A program made the translations under genes and the position numbers. The notes under the pieces are model-generated. The model had not been told where the DNA came from and ran no database searches. It saw nothing but the letters and a program-made list of their open reading frames with translations. From the NCBI GenBank assembly GCA_902492935.1, contig CABUNJ010000004.1:1-64000 (forward strand): DNA of 64,000 bases, read 5' to 3'. Source of the stretch: an uncultured Collinsella sp. Its GTDB lineage: Bacteria > Actinomycetota > Coriobacteriia > Coriobacteriales > Coriobacteriaceae. This document shows, piece by piece, positions 48,123 to 55,468 of the stretch (the stretch's first letter is position 1; every line of letters starts with the position of its first letter).

Positions 48123-48154
48123 AAGGAGGGGCCTTACGAGGCCTCTCCTTTTGT
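48123..48154 (+). terminator. Terminator of the permease gene
   Basis: AAGGAGGGGCC-TTACGA-GGCCTCTCCTT followed by TTG. Confidence 0.8.
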
Positions 48155-48178
48155 GTTTTGGGGCATGGTTTTGGACCC

Positions 48179-48400
48179 CGTGGTCAAAAAATGCCAAATA
48201 TGAGTACTGTTGCAAAATAGGTGTCATATTCTTTCGGCCGTTCTGAGCGAAAATGGACTCAAAATCAATCTATCTAACCCCCTATAAAGGGCGTTTGACG
48301 GCTTTCAACCTCTTCGAATCGTTCAAAGTAGGCAATTTGCTCTCGATTTTGCTGCTACTAAATTGGTGACAGTACTCATATTTCCCACTTTTTGCCCACG
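48179..48400. mobile_element. MITE-like element with 32-bp terminal inverted repeats
   Basis: Ends 48179-48210 and 48369-48400 are inverted copies matching at 28 of 32 positions; the inner 15 bp (AAATATGAGTACTGT) are perfect. The 158-bp inside is AT-rich relative to its surroundings and has no coding frame. No transposase and no obvious target duplication are visible. It could also be a structured RNA. Confidence 0.7.
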
Positions 48401-48496
48401 AGGTGCTCAGAGGAGCTCTCGACAAGCATCTAACGCTACAATAGCTACCACGTGGCTGGGTTTGCCGGCCGAATGTGCGATGTCGTGGGAGGGGAC

Positions 48497-48745
48497 ATGG
48501 TCGAATTTACGAAGACGATTAAAGATCCGTTGGGATTGCATGCCCGCCCGGTTGCGCTGCTTTATGACATTATCGCCAAGCATCGTAGTGACGTGTCGGT
48601 TTCGATTGGCAATCGTCATGTCGATGGCCGCGACGTTATAGGGCTCATGGCACTCTGTGGCGAATGTGGCGAGGACATCGTGTTCCGCGTTTCGGGCGTG
48701 GATGAGGCCTCCTGTGTCACATCGATCAGAAATCTCTCGCTCTAA
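48497..48745 (+). CDS. ptsH: HPr-like phosphocarrier protein
   Basis: 82-aa small PTS phosphocarrier. Active-site His15 lies in GLHARPVA, as in all HPr. The regulatory residue Ser46 of Gram-positive HPr is Asp46 here (GRDVIGLMALCG), which cannot be phosphorylated by HPr kinase. ATG follows GGGAGGGG. It is monocistronic; no ptsI is nearby. It may be a true HPr or an HPr-like regulator. Confidence 0.88.
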   Translation: MVEFTKTIKDPLGLHARPVALLYDIIAKHRSDVSVSIGNRHVDGRDVIGLMALCGECGEDIVFRVSGVDEASCVTSIRNLSL

Positions 48746-48754
48746 GCATGATAG

Positions 48755-48790
48755 GGCGCGGTAAAGGATGGTCCTTTGCCGCGCCTTTTT
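48755..48790 (+). terminator. Terminator of the HPr gene
   Basis: GGCGCGGTAAAGGA and TCCTTTGCCGCGCC (one wobble) followed by TTTTT. Confidence 0.9.
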
Positions 48791-48836
48791 GTTTCGTATA
48801 GGAAACTTTTTCGAAATCTGAATGGGGACCCTTTCC

Positions 48837-48892
48837 AAAAAGTTAACCACGTGCTAGTTTACTATAGCGAACATAGACGTGGTTAACTTTTT
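48837..48892. promoter_or_regulatory. Paired operator half-sites around the feo promoter
   Basis: AAAAAGTTAACCACGT (48837-48852) and ACGTGGTTAACTTTTT (48877-48892) form a perfect 16-bp inverted repeat around a 24-bp spacer containing TACTAT (48860-48865), a likely -10. Each half contains GTTAAC. A metal-responsive repressor is plausible. Confidence 0.65.
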
Positions 48893-48933
48893 ACGCGTCG
48901 ATGTTGAGGACGAACTGACGTTAGGAGCAACTC

Positions 48934-49176
48934 ATGTCTTGCGGACCGCAGATGCCGGCCATGCCGCTTTCGATGGTAAAAGCGGGCGAAACCGTGCGCG
49001 TGTCTCGTGTAAAGGGCAATGAGGACATGAAACACCACCTCAAGGACCTCGGCTTTGTCGAGGGCAACGAAATCCACGTGGTGAGCTCGAGTGGTGCCAA
49101 TATCATCGTCACGGTGCTGGGCGCACGCTTTGGCATCGATTCCAAGGTTGCCATGCACATCATGACCGTCGGTTAG
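48934..49176 (+). CDS. feoA: FeoA ferrous-iron transport protein, first copy
   Basis: 80-aa SH3-like cytoplasmic partner of FeoB. Family pattern: PLSMVKAGETVRVSRVKGNE, HHLKDLGFVEGNEIHVV, then IIVTVLGARFGIDSKVAMHI. The first ~10 residues are Cys/Met/Pro rich (MSCGPQMPAMP). First gene of feoA-feoA-feoB, with AGGAGC as RBS. Confidence 0.92.
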   Translation: MSCGPQMPAMPLSMVKAGETVRVSRVKGNEDMKHHLKDLGFVEGNEIHVVSSSGANIIVTVLGARFGIDSKVAMHIMTVG

Positions 49177-49215
49177 TCCGCAGCATTTCATAAAAACCGA
49201 AAGGGGGACAAGAGG

Positions 49216-49437
49216 ATGAAGACGTTGGGTGACGTTAAGGTGGGCGAGAGCTCTACCATCGTCAAGCTTCACGGTGAGGGTGCGCTTCGCCGCCACCTTA
49301 TGGACTTGGGGCTCATCAAGGGCACTTCGTTCAAGGTCGTGAAGGTCGCGCCGCTCGGTGATCCGGTCGAGATCAACGTGCGCGGCTACGAGCTTTCCAT
49401 CCGCAAGGAGGAGGCGGCCGTCGTCGAGGTCCAGTAA
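49216..49437 (+). CDS. feoA: FeoA ferrous-iron transport protein, second copy
   Basis: 73 aa, starting 39 bp after the first copy with AAGGGGG upstream. It has the FeoA pattern (LGDVKVGESSTIVKLHGEGA, RRHLMDLGLIKGTSFKVVKV, PVEINVRGYELSIRKEEA). Two FeoA proteins before one FeoB is a common arrangement. Confidence 0.92.
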   Translation: MKTLGDVKVGESSTIVKLHGEGALRRHLMDLGLIKGTSFKVVKVAPLGDPVEINVRGYELSIRKEEAAVVEVQ

Positions 49438-49465
49438 GGGCTCGCGGCGTATATTTCTGCAGATA

Positions 49466-49485
49466 AAGTTAGGTATTTCTAACTT
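49466..49485. promoter_or_regulatory. DtxR-like dyad before feoB
   Basis: AAGTTAG-GTATTT-CTAACTT, a perfect 7-bp dyad. Outer CTGCA and TGCAG extend the symmetry. The pattern recalls TTAGG-type DtxR/IdeR boxes. It may give feoB its own iron control. Confidence 0.55.
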
Positions 49486-49560
49486 AATGCAGCATCTTTG
49501 AAGCACATTATCCAGCCTGCGCGGAGAAAGCAGCGCAGGCACACAAGGAAGAAGGATTGA

Positions 49561-51888
49561 ATGGCGGATTCTCAGATCCATGTCGCGCTGGCGGGTAACC
49601 CCAACTGCGGCAAGACCACGCTTTTCAACCTGATCACCGGCGCCAACGGCTACGTTGGCAACTGGCCCGGCGTCACGGTTGAGAAAAAGGAAGCCAAGCT
49701 CCTAAGCGACAAGAACGTTACCATCACGGACCTCCCTGGCATCTACTCGCTTTCCCCCTACAGCCCCGAGGAGCAATGCTCGCGCGATTACCTCATGAGC
49801 GGCGAGCCCGATGTTGTCGTCCAAGTTGTCGATGCCACCAACCTAGAGCGCAACCTATACCTGGCGCTTCAGGTCATCGAGACCGGCCTGCCTGTGGTCG
49901 TTGCCCTCAACATGGCTGACCTGGTCGAGAAGAATGGCGACAAGATCGACACGGACAAGCTCTCCAAGAAGCTCGGCTGCCCGGTCATGATGATCTCGGC
50001 TCTTAAGAACAAGGGTATCAAGGAGCTGTTCGAGCAGGTTAAGAAGTCTGCTGCTTCCAAGGGCCAGGTGCCGGAGCACAAGTTCGACTCCTCCATCGAG
50101 GACGTTCTTGACCACATCGAAAACAATCTGCCTGCGAGCGTTCCCGCTAACAAGCGCCGCTATTACGCCGTCAAGCTGTTCGAGCGTGATGCGGACGCCT
50201 GCAAGCTCATCAACCTCACCAAGGAGAAGGCCGCTCGCGTCGAAGAGCTGGTCGCTCAGTGCGAGCAGGACTGCGACGATGACGCCGAGTCCATCATCAC
50301 CGGTGAGCGCTACGGCGTGATCGCACACATCATCGACGAGTGCCTCACCAAGGCCCCGGCCAAGATGAGCACCTCCGAGAAGATCGACCGTGTGGTTACC
50401 AACCGTATCCTGGGCCTGCCGATCTTTGTGGTCATCATGTTCTGCGTGTACTACATCGCCGTTTCCACCCTGGGCGGAACGGTGACCGACTTCACCAACG
50501 ATCAGCTCTTTGGCACCGACGGTTGGTATGTGCTCGGTCAGGGCCGCGATGCTTACGATGAGGCTGTCGAGGCCGCGGGTGACGACGCCGACTCGGTCGA
50601 CCCGGCACAGTACGGCCCCTATGTCCCGGGTATCACCACCATGGTGCACGACGCCCTCGTGGCGGGTGGCACCGAGGACGGTGGCCTGGTCGATTCGCTG
50701 GTCTGCGACGGTATCGTTGGCGGCCTGGGCGCCATCTTCGGCTTTGTGCCGCAGATGTTCCTGCTGTTCGTGATGCTGTCCTTCCTGGAGGACTGCGGCT
50801 ACATGGCCCGCGTCGCCTTTATCATGGACCGCGTGTTCCGCCGCTTTGGCCTGTCCGGTAAGTCGTTCATCCCCATGCTCGTGTCCTCAGGCTGCGGCGT
50901 CCCCGGCGTCATGGCCACCAAGACCATCGAGAACGAGAAGGACCGCCGCATGACGGTCATGACCACCACGTTCATCCCCTGCGGCGCCAAGCTGCCGATC
51001 ATCGCCCTGCTCATGGGCTCCATCATTGGCGATTCTTCCACCACGGCCGCATGGATCAGCCCGCTTTTCTACTTCCTGGGCGTCTTTGCCGTCATCGCCT
51101 CGGGCCTCATGCTCAAGAAGACCAAGCTCTTCGCCGGCCGTCCGACCCCGTTTGTCATGGAGCTTCCTGCCTACCACTTCCCGGCGATCCGCTCTTGGGC
51201 GCTGCACGTGTGGGAGCGCTGCTGGGCCTTTATCAAGAAGGCCGGCACGGTCATCTTTGCGTCCACCGTCGTCGTTTGGTTCCTCTCCAACTTTGGTAGC
51301 TATAACGGTTCCTTTGGCTTCCTGCCTTCCATGGAGGGCATCCCCGAGGAGTTTATGGACTACTCCGTGCTCGCCATGCTGGGCAACCTGGTTGCCTGGA
51401 TCTTCGCTCCGCTCGGCTTTAGCACCTGGCGGGCAGCTGCGCTGACCTTCTCTGGCCTTGTCGCTAAGGAGAACGTCGTCGCCACCGCCGGCTCGCTGCT
51501 GTCCGTCGCCGACGCGGGCGAGACCGACCCGAGCCTGTGGACCGCGTTTGCCGGCATGTTCCCCACCATGGGCGCCTGCGTCGCCTTTGGCGCCTTCAAC
51601 CTGCTGTGCGCTCCGTGCTTTGCCGCCATTGGCACTATCCGCAACCAGATGAACTCCGGCAAGTGGACCGCGATTGCCCTCGGCTACGAGTGCGCCTTCG
51701 CTTGGGTGATCGGCCTGTTCATCAACCAGTTCTACAACCTGCTTGTTCTGGGGCAGTTTGGTATCTGGACCGTTGTGGCCATTGTGCTGCTGGTTGCGAT
51801 GCTCTTCCAGATCTTCCGTCCCATGCCTAAGTTTGCTTGGACGGACGAGGACGAGACCAACACTGCTTCCGCCGCAGTTTCCGCTTAA
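49561..51888 (+). CDS. feoB: FeoB ferrous-iron transporter
   Basis: 775-aa membrane GTPase that imports Fe(II). N-terminal G domain: G1 GNPNCGKTT (about 11-19), switch GNWPGVTVEKKEA, G3 DLPGIYSLSPYSPEE, G4 NMAD. A helical GDI region follows, then Gate domains with about 10-11 spans. FeoB Cys motifs are present (SSGCGVPGV and FIPCGAKLP). ATG 49561 follows AAGAAGG. Last large gene of the feo unit. Confidence 0.96.
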   Translation: MADSQIHVALAGNPNCGKTTLFNLITGANGYVGNWPGVTVEKKEAKLLSDKNVTITDLPGIYSLSPYSPEEQCSRDYLMSGEPDVVVQVVDATNLERNLYLALQVIETGLPVVVALNMADLVEKNGDKIDTDKLSKKLGCPVMMISALKNKGIKELFEQVKKSAASKGQVPEHKFDSSIEDVLDHIENNLPASVPANKRRYYAVKLFERDADACKLINLTKEKAARVEELVAQCEQDCDDDAESIITGERYGVIAHIIDECLTKAPAKMSTSEKIDRVVTNRILGLPIFVVIMFCVYYIAVSTLGGTVTDFTNDQLFGTDGWYVLGQGRDAYDEAVEAAGDDADSVDPAQYGPYVPGITTMVHDALVAGGTEDGGLVDSLVCDGIVGGLGAIFGFVPQMFLLFVMLSFLEDCGYMARVAFIMDRVFRRFGLSGKSFIPMLVSSGCGVPGVMATKTIENEKDRRMTVMTTTFIPCGAKLPIIALLMGSIIGDSSTTAAWISPLFYFLGVFAVIASGLMLKKTKLFAGRPTPFVMELPAYHFPAIRSWALHVWERCWAFIKKAGTVIFASTVVVWFLSNFGSYNGSFGFLPSMEGIPEEFMDYSVLAMLGNLVAWIFAPLGFSTWRAAALTFSGLVAKENVVATAGSLLSVADAGETDPSLWTAFAGMFPTMGACVAFGAFNLLCAPCFAAIGTIRNQMNSGKWTAIALGYECAFAWVIGLFINQFYNLLVLGQFGIWTVVAIVLLVAMLFQIFRPMPKFAWTDEDETNTASAAVSA

Positions 51889-51917
51889 GTCGGAATAAGG
51901 ATTAACCCCTTTCCACG

Positions 51918-51951
51918 AGCCCGGGTGTCCCAGCGACACTCGGGCTTTTTG
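51918..51951 (+). terminator. Terminator of feoB
   Basis: AGCCCGGGTGTC and GACACTCGGGCT (one wobble) followed by TTTTT. Confidence 0.9.
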
Positions 51952-51985
51952 GTGGGGGAGATATGGCGTTTGCGCAGATAAAACC

Positions 51986-52015
51986 GACCAAAATAAACCG
52001 TCCCTATTTGGTAGG
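51986..52015 (+). repeat. Dispersed ~30-bp intergenic repeat, copy 2
   Basis: GACCAAAATAAACC, GTCCC, then TATTTGGTAGG; matches the copy at 55-85 except for one missing base and about two changes. Here ACCAAAATA and TATTTGGT also form a small dyad. Confidence 0.65.
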
Positions 52016-52062
52016 TGGAGAATGGGGTAAAGTAAGTGATGGTTAACTAGAGGAGGCTTGCT

Positions 52063-52263
52063 ATGGCACCTATCGATATTGTTGTACTGGCTGTTATCGG
52101 CGTTGCGTTTGTCGCGGTATGCGTGCGCATCTACCGCAAGGGCACCTGCGCCGACTGCGCTCAGGGTGGCGTTTGCACGGGGCATTGCTCCAATAAAAAG
52201 ACCTGCGCCGCACTTAAGGGCGTGGACAAAATCGCCGAAGACTTGGGTCGCGGTATCAAATAA
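52063..52263 (+). CDS. FeoB-associated Cys-rich membrane protein
   Basis: 66 aa. One N-terminal span (IDIVVLAVIGVAFVAVCVRI) and a Cys-rich cytoplasmic part (CADCAQGGVCTGHCSNKKTC), the pattern of the small proteins found after feoB. It has its own RBS (GAGGAGG). The cysteines probably bind iron or assist FeoB; the exact role is not known. Confidence 0.88.
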   Translation: MAPIDIVVLAVIGVAFVAVCVRIYRKGTCADCAQGGVCTGHCSNKKTCAALKGVDKIAEDLGRGIK

Positions 52264-52276
52264 GGTCCGGACATCC

Positions 52277-52312
52277 AAGCGCTCCGCGGGCATCCGTTCG
52301 CGGGGCGCTTTG
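52277..52312 (+). terminator. Terminator after the Cys-rich Feo protein
   Basis: AAGCGCTCCGCG and CGCGGGGCGCTT, one wobble, then a weak T-run. Confidence 0.65.
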
Positions 52313-52407
52313 TGCATTTGAGGGAGAGCACGGCGAGTCGAAGAGTATTTTTGGGGTATCGTTAACTGGACTATTAATTGGCAACTTATCTATAACGGAG
52401 TAACCGC

Positions 52408-53487
52408 ATGAGCGCTCGCGTAACCATGAAGGACATAGCCGCCGAGCTTGGCGTTTCCATCAATACCGTGCACAAGGCCCTGACGGGAAAGGCCGGCGTG
52501 AGCGAATCCGTGCGCGCCAAGGTGAACGCTAAGGCCGAGGCCATGGGCTATCACCGCAACACAAGTGCCTCAAGCCTGCGCCGCAAGGATATCAATCTGG
52601 TGTTTTGCCTGCCCCGCGCATCGCGCGAGGGAGCGTACTTTTTCCGTTACCTGTGGGAAGGCTGCAATCGCTTTGAACAGGAGGTCATCGACCGGGGCAT
52701 TACGGTTGAGCGCGTTGAATTTGGCGTGGGCGGCTACGCTGATGCACTCGAGCAAATCGACGAGCGTCTGCAGGTGGGCGAGAAGATTGATGGCTTGCTC
52801 GCCTATGCGCCGGGCGACGATCGTGCGACTGAGCTTTTGGGGCAGATCGCCGAGGCGGGCGTGACGATTGAGCTTGTCGACGGCGACCGTCCGCATTTGA
52901 ATCGTTTGGGTGCGAGCTTGGCCGATTATTCGACGGCAGGTAGCCTTATGGCCGAGCAGGCGGCAAACCTGGTCAATGCTTCTGGGGCCGACGCCCGCGT
53001 GCTCCTTTTGACAGGCGACCCATATACCGATTCGCACTATCTAACCGCCCGCGCCTTCCACAATTACCTGCGCGAACGTGATATTCCATGGCAGGTTGAG
53101 GATCTTGCAGGTGCCCATGCGCAAGTCAAACAGCTCAAGCATGAGCTCGAAAAGCGCTTGAGTGCGCCGGACGCCCCTGAGCTCATTTGTAGCGTTTTTG
53201 CCGTTGGTTCCGAAGTGGTTGCCGATGCGCTTGTCTCGAGCGGCAAGGCCGGTCAGGTTATGGTGATCGGCAACGACCTGTTTCCCGAAAGCGCCCTGGC
53301 CTTGCGCCGCGGTATCTTTACCAATATTGTCTATAAGGACCCGACGAGCCTGGCGTATCGCGGCGCTAAGACGCTGGGCGATTATCTGCTGTGGGGAAGG
53401 ACCCCGACGGTGCCCGTCCAGAAGGGCGCCGTCGAGATGGTATTTGCCAGCAATGTTGACCGCTACTGCGAACTTGCGGGAATTTAG
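52408..53487 (+). CDS. LacI family regulator, probable hexuronate repressor
   Basis: 359 aa. N-terminal LacI HTH (TMKDIAAELGVSINTVHKAL) and hinge. The effector domain (about 60-355) resembles sugar-binding type 1 proteins, with LLTGDPYTDSHYLTARAF and VIGNDLFPESALALRRG. RBS is ACGGAG. It precedes uxaCBA, and the palindrome GTGAACGTTCAC at two downstream promoters is the probable target. The inducer could be galacturonate or a breakdown product (inference). Confidence 0.9.
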   Translation: MSARVTMKDIAAELGVSINTVHKALTGKAGVSESVRAKVNAKAEAMGYHRNTSASSLRRKDINLVFCLPRASREGAYFFRYLWEGCNRFEQEVIDRGITVERVEFGVGGYADALEQIDERLQVGEKIDGLLAYAPGDDRATELLGQIAEAGVTIELVDGDRPHLNRLGASLADYSTAGSLMAEQAANLVNASGADARVLLLTGDPYTDSHYLTARAFHNYLRERDIPWQVEDLAGAHAQVKQLKHELEKRLSAPDAPELICSVFAVGSEVVADALVSSGKAGQVMVIGNDLFPESALALRRGIFTNIVYKDPTSLAYRGAKTLGDYLLWGRTPTVPVQKGAVEMVFASNVDRYCELAGI

Positions 53488-53515
53488 CCGATTGGGCAGG
53501 TACCCCCTCTTGCGA

Positions 53516-53541
53516 CGTGCATTTTTGAGAGTATTCAGCAT
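53516..53541 (-). repeat. Dispersed 26-bp repeat, copy 2 (inverted)
   Basis: Reverse complement of the 33543-33568 repeat, 29 bp after the LacI stop codon. Confidence 0.8.
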
Positions 53542-53577
53542 TGGCATGCCCTGAATGAGGCGCAGAACGACTGTTTT

Positions 53578-53618
53578 AAGTGCCGCCGGTGGCGTATTTC
53601 GCCATCGGCGGCACTTTT
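53578..53618 (+). terminator. Terminator of the LacI gene
   Basis: AAGTGCCGCCGGTGGCG and CGCCATCGGCGGCACTT (one wobble) around TATTT, then TTTTT. Confidence 0.9.
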
Positions 53619-53682
53619 TATGCCGATCGGACGCAATGTGCGCATCAAATGGGGCGCCGAGGACGGCGCGCGGCGCGCTTCG

Positions 53683-53708
53683 ATGCTGAATACTCCCAAA
53701 AATGCACG
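53683..53708 (+). repeat. Dispersed 26-bp repeat, copy 3
   Basis: Same 26-bp repeat as 33543-33568 with a different central base. 53709-53800 holds nothing else recognisable. Confidence 0.8.
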
Positions 53709-53840
53709 GCGGGATATGACCCACCTGAGCAAAGCGCTCAAGTTCGGTGTTCGGGGACGCCAACCGGTCCGCAATACATGCAAGTCACGGCTCCGGCAAC
53801 CGTTGAACGGACAAAATCGACCGTTCACCCCATGGTGGTT

Positions 53841-53856
53841 AGGTGAACGTTCACCT
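53841..53856. promoter_or_regulatory. Uxa operator A before uxaC
   Basis: AGGTGAACGTTCACCT, a perfect 16-bp palindrome. Confidence 0.85.
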
Positions 53857-53879
53857 TTTGAGTTGCAATGGATTAGTAT

Positions 53880-53894
53880 AGTGAACGTTCACCT
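53880..53894. promoter_or_regulatory. Uxa operator B at the uxaC promoter
   Basis: AGTGAACGTTCACCT with core GTGAACGTTCAC (53881-53892), overlapping the likely -10 TATAGT (53877-53882). Confidence 0.85.
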
Positions 53895-53946
53895 AAAGGA
53901 TAACGAGCGCGCCGTGCGCCCGCCTTGCCAGCAAAGGGGCTGTTTG

Positions 53947-55374
53947 ATGAAAAACTTTATGGACGATCAGGATTTCCTGCTGAGCACCAAGACCGGCGAG
54001 GAGCTGTTCCACAACTTTGCCAAGGGCATGCCCATCGTCGACTACCACTGCCACATTTCCCCCAAGGAGATCTGGGAGGACAAGCGTTTCGAGAACATCA
54101 CCGAGGTTTGGCTGGGCGGCGACCACTACAAGTGGCGCCTGATGCGTGCCAACGGCGTCGACGAGCGTTTTATCACTGGCGACGCCCCTGCTCGCGAGAA
54201 GTTCCAAAAGTGGGCCGAGACCCTGGGTCGCTGCGTCGGCAACCCCGTCTTTGAGTGGAGCCACCTGGAGCTTAAGCGCTACTTTGGCTACGAGGGCGTC
54301 CTCAACGGCAAGACTGCCCAGGAGGTTTGGGACCTTGCCAACGCCAAGCTCGCCGAGGCCAGTTTCACCTGCCGCAACCTGATCAAGCAGTTCAACGTCC
54401 GCATGATCTGCACTACTGACGACCCCGCCGACAGCTTTGAGTGGCACAAGAAGATTGCAGCCGACGACAGCTTTGACGTTCAGGTCGTTCCCGCCATGCG
54501 CCCCGACGCCGCCCTGCGCATCGAGCGCGGCCAGGAGTTTGCCGACTACTGCAAGCGCCTCTCCGAGGTTGCCGGCGTTGAGGTCAGCGACTTCGAGGGC
54601 ATGAAGGCTGCCATCTCCAAGCGCTACGACGTTGCTCACGAGCTGGGCTGCCGCGCATCCGACCACGCACTTGACTACGTTATGTACGTCCCGGCTACCG
54701 CTGACGAGATCGAGGCCATCTTTGCCAAGGGTCTGGCTGCTGAGCCGCTTACCGAGGAAGAGATCCTCAAGTACAAGACTGCCTTTATGCAGTTTGTTGC
54801 CGGCGAGTATGTTCGTCTGGGCTGGGCCATGCAGCTGCACTTTGGCTGCAAGCGCGACAACAACCGCGCCATGTTTGCCAAGCTCGGCCCCGATACCGGC
54901 TACGACTGCATCTCCAACTACACGCCGTCCGACCAGCTCGCCGATTTCCTCAACTCCATCCAGGAGACCTGCGGCCTGCCCAAGACCATCCTGTACAGCC
55001 TGAACCCCATCGATAACACCATGATCGATACCGTCATGGGCTGCTTCCAGGAGGCTCCGACCGCCGGTAAGATCCAGAACGGCTCCGCCTGGTGGTTCAA
55101 CGACAACGAGGTCGGCATGCGCGAGCAACTCACGGCTCTGGCTAACGAGGGCGTCCTGGGCAACTTTGTGGGCATGCTTACCGACTCCCGCTCTTTCCTG
55201 TCCTATCCGCGCCACGAGTACTTCCGTCGCGTGCTGTGCAGCGTGATCGGCGAGTGGGTCGAGCAGGGCAAGTACCCGGCCGACATGGAGCTGCTGGGCA
55301 GTATCGTGCGCGACATCAGCTACAACAATGCGGTCCGCTATTTTGGCTTTGACCTGGACACCGTCGAGGCCTAA
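53947..55374 (+). CDS. uxaC: Glucuronate/galacturonate isomerase
   Basis: Converts D-galacturonate to D-tagaturonate (and D-glucuronate to D-fructuronate). 475 aa, amidohydrolase-fold UxaC family: DYHCHISPKEIW near residue 32, WLGGDHYKWRLMRANGV, CTTDDPADSFEWHKKI, and KRDNNRAMFAKLGPDTGYDC. ATG 53947 follows AAAGGGGC. First gene of the uxaCBA unit, behind two operators. Confidence 0.96.
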   Translation: MKNFMDDQDFLLSTKTGEELFHNFAKGMPIVDYHCHISPKEIWEDKRFENITEVWLGGDHYKWRLMRANGVDERFITGDAPAREKFQKWAETLGRCVGNPVFEWSHLELKRYFGYEGVLNGKTAQEVWDLANAKLAEASFTCRNLIKQFNVRMICTTDDPADSFEWHKKIAADDSFDVQVVPAMRPDAALRIERGQEFADYCKRLSEVAGVEVSDFEGMKAAISKRYDVAHELGCRASDHALDYVMYVPATADEIEAIFAKGLAAEPLTEEEILKYKTAFMQFVAGEYVRLGWAMQLHFGCKRDNNRAMFAKLGPDTGYDCISNYTPSDQLADFLNSIQETCGLPKTILYSLNPIDNTMIDTVMGCFQEAPTAGKIQNGSAWWFNDNEVGMREQLTALANEGVLGNFVGMLTDSRSFLSYPRHEYFRRVLCSVIGEWVEQGKYPADMELLGSIVRDISYNNAVRYFGFDLDTVEA

Positions 55375-55468
55375 GCCCGCATCGAATCACATCGAACCCT
55401 GGGCGCCGTTGCCACACGCGGAGCCCCGTTTTGCTTGCACGCTAACAGACATCTAAGGAGACACATAG

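Noticed and set aside
48179..48400. Insertion sequence with a transposase
   Set aside because: No coding frame exists inside; at most it is a non-autonomous element.
53041..53763. 240-aa frame on the minus strand across the LacI gene and its 3' region
   Set aside because: It is the shadow of the LacI gene joined to the inverted 26-bp repeat and the terminator; no RBS or domain.
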